DNA of 15,215 nucleotides from Candidatus Woesearchaeota archaeon (GTDB lineage: Archaea; Nanobdellota; Nanobdellia; Woesearchaeales; BM511): positions 1 through 15,215 of the forward strand of contig JAAOYE010000088.1 of NCBI GenBank assembly GCA_018221175.1, in the 5' to 3' direction. Positions 14,427 to 15,215 of the stretch are shown piece by piece (the first letter of the stretch is position 1; the number at the start of each line of letters is the position of its first letter). A program made the position numbers and the translations under genes. The notes under the pieces are model-generated. The model worked only from the letters and a program-made list of their open reading frames with translations. It had not been told where the DNA came from and ran no database searches.

Positions 14427-14429
14427 ATA
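14422..14429 (+). promoter_or_regulatory. Box A (TATA) for the PH-domain membrane protein
   Basis: TTTAAATA is centred about 28 bases before ATG 14454 and overlaps the purC stop codon. Confidence 0.55.
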
Positions 14430-14453
14430 ATAGAATGCTTCTAAATTCTTTTT

Positions 14454-15053
14454 ATGTCAAAGCATAAGCATGAAGTGATAAGGCCAAACATATTCTATGC
14501 AACTTTCACACAGTTTGCAACACTAGCATTGTATTTAGGAATATCATTTGTGATATACAGGCTATTTGTGTGGATTTTAGACTTTGAAGTCATCCCATAC
14601 ATCATCGAAACATTAAGAATGGTTGAATTTGGATATCTAGACCTACTTATTGATTATACAGTTGACACAATTCATTCATGGATAATAATTCTCATAACAC
14701 CAATTATATTGTTCTTGCTAAATCTTGTAAACCTAAAAGTTGAGCTTGAAGAGGACAAAATAATAGTAAAAAAAGGTTTTATAAAAATCACACAGGAAGA
14801 ATTCATGCTAAATGAAATAATAAGGTATGAATCAGAAAAAGACTTTGGATTTTTCCCTTCTGGTTCTATAAAAATCTTTACTATGTATGGAGACAAGATA
14901 AAACTTGACTATGTCATAAAGCTTAACCACGCAACAAAGTATCTAGACAAACTTATTGAAAAAAACAGGCAGAAAACAAAAGAAATGCATCAACAAAACA
15001 TAATTTCAAATAAAAATAAAGAAAATAAAAAAATAAAGAATTTATCTACCTAG
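14454..15053 (+). CDS. Membrane protein with bacterial-type PH-like domain (DUF304/bPH2-like)
   Basis: A 199-residue protein. After a short basic N-terminus, a long hydrophobic stretch covers about residues 14-50 and another about 71-93 (SWIIILITPIILFLLNLVNL), giving two to three membrane passes. Residues ~94-165 then read as alternating beta strands (VELEEDKIIVKKGFIKITQEEF, GSIKIFTMYGDKIKLDYV), which is the layout of YdbS/DUF304-type PH domains. The last ~30 residues are a Lys/Asn-rich hydrophilic tail. Such proteins are widespread in archaea and bacteria with no firm role; membrane or lipid-associated scaffolding is often supposed. It has its own promoter after purC and is convergent with the gene at the window's end. 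The family call is moderate because it rests on topology and strand pattern. Confidence 0.75.
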   Translation: MSKHKHEVIRPNIFYATFTQFATLALYLGISFVIYRLFVWILDFEVIPYIIETLRMVEFGYLDLLIDYTVDTIHSWIIILITPIILFLLNLVNLKVELEEDKIIVKKGFIKITQEEFMLNEIIRYESEKDFGFFPSGSIKIFTMYGDKIKLDYVIKLNHATKYLDKLIEKNRQKTKEMHQQNIISNKNKENKKIKNLST

Positions 15054-15062
15054 AAAAGAGCA

Positions 15063-15215
15063 TTACTTTTTCTTTTCTTTTTTTGCTGGTTTCCCTTTAG
15101 CTTTTTCTTTTTTTGCAGGTTTTTCTGCTTCAGGTTCTTCAGTTGCTTCTTTGGTTTCTGCTTCTGGTTCTTCAGTTGCTTCTTTGGTTTCTGCTTCTGG
15201 TTCTTCAGTTGCTTC
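15063..15215 (-). CDS. C-terminus of a protein with acidic 11-residue repeats and a Lys-rich tail (partial)
   Basis: The minus-strand frame is open from the window edge to a TAA at 15063-15065, giving the last 50 residues. Two exact copies and a start of a third of the unit EATEEPEAETK are followed by a basic tail rich in Lys and Ala (PAKKEKAKGKPAKKEKKK). This low-complexity acidic-then-basic ending is of the kind added to ribosomal or chromatin-associated proteins in some archaea, but the folded part is outside the window and I do not name the protein. The frame is credible because the repeats translate cleanly and the 33-base period keeps the frame. Confidence 0.75.
   Translation of the reverse strand, partial: EATEEPEAETKEATEEPEAETKEATEEPEAEKPAKKEKAKGKPAKKEKKK
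15133..15215. repeat. 33-bp tandem direct repeat within coding sequence
   Basis: Identical 33-base units occupy 15133-15165 and 15166-15198, and a third copy runs into the window end (15199-15215). The period is a multiple of three and encodes the EATEEPEAETK repeat on the minus strand. Copy number may vary between strains by slippage. Confidence 0.85.

Noticed and set aside
15133..15215. CRISPR array or mobile-element repeat
   Set aside because: Units are directly adjacent with no spacers, have a period divisible by three and encode a clean peptide repeat.

Overview
The window is AT-rich archaeal DNA. The clearest markers are an S17e ribosomal protein (a family absent from bacteria), an Alba chromatin protein directly behind it, and archaeal-style promoters: most transcription units open with a TTTATAAA/TTTAAATA-like box centred 25-31 bases before the start codon and have no ribosome binding site, while internal genes carry GGTG-type sites. 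The short intergenic gaps and the gene styles suggest a DPANN-type lineage such as Woesearchaeota/Pacearchaeota. That placement is an inference and I cannot confirm it from this piece alone.

Layout. Bases 1-738 are the C-terminal part of a CorC/CNNM-type transporter-associated protein (two CBS domains plus a CorC domain), convergent with a small zinc-ribbon protein. Next come a stand-alone CheY-like receiver and a short-chain dehydrogenase. On the other strand lies a 648-residue protein that joins an amino-acid permease to a methyltransferase. Bases 4239-4759 hold rps17e-alba. These are followed by an uncharacterised His-rich protein on the minus strand, then a CYTH-domain protein whose stop overlaps the start of an MJ0936/YfcE-type phosphoesterase.

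From 6542 to 14426 the window is mainly a purine-biosynthesis cluster: folD-purN, then purL (PurSL type)-purQ-purE with overlapping junctions, then purC. FolD can make 10-formyl-tetrahydrofolate for PurN. PurL with PurQ makes FGAM, PurE carboxylates (or rearranges) the AIR-derived intermediate, and PurC makes SAICAR. The genes for PurF, PurD, PurM, PurK, PurB and the last two steps are not in the window. A ureohydrolase-fold protein with its own promoter sits between purE and purC. The window closes with a two- to three-pass membrane protein that has a PH-like domain, and with the C-terminus of a minus-strand protein built from 11-residue acidic repeats and a lysine-rich tail.

The most notable points are the permease-methyltransferase fusion, the altered ureohydrolase inside the purine cluster, a PurE with a roughly 85-residue insertion, the coupled CYTH-phosphoesterase pair, and several departures from near-invariant motifs in FolD and PurN. 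No RNA genes, insertion sequences, CRISPR arrays or phage genes were seen.
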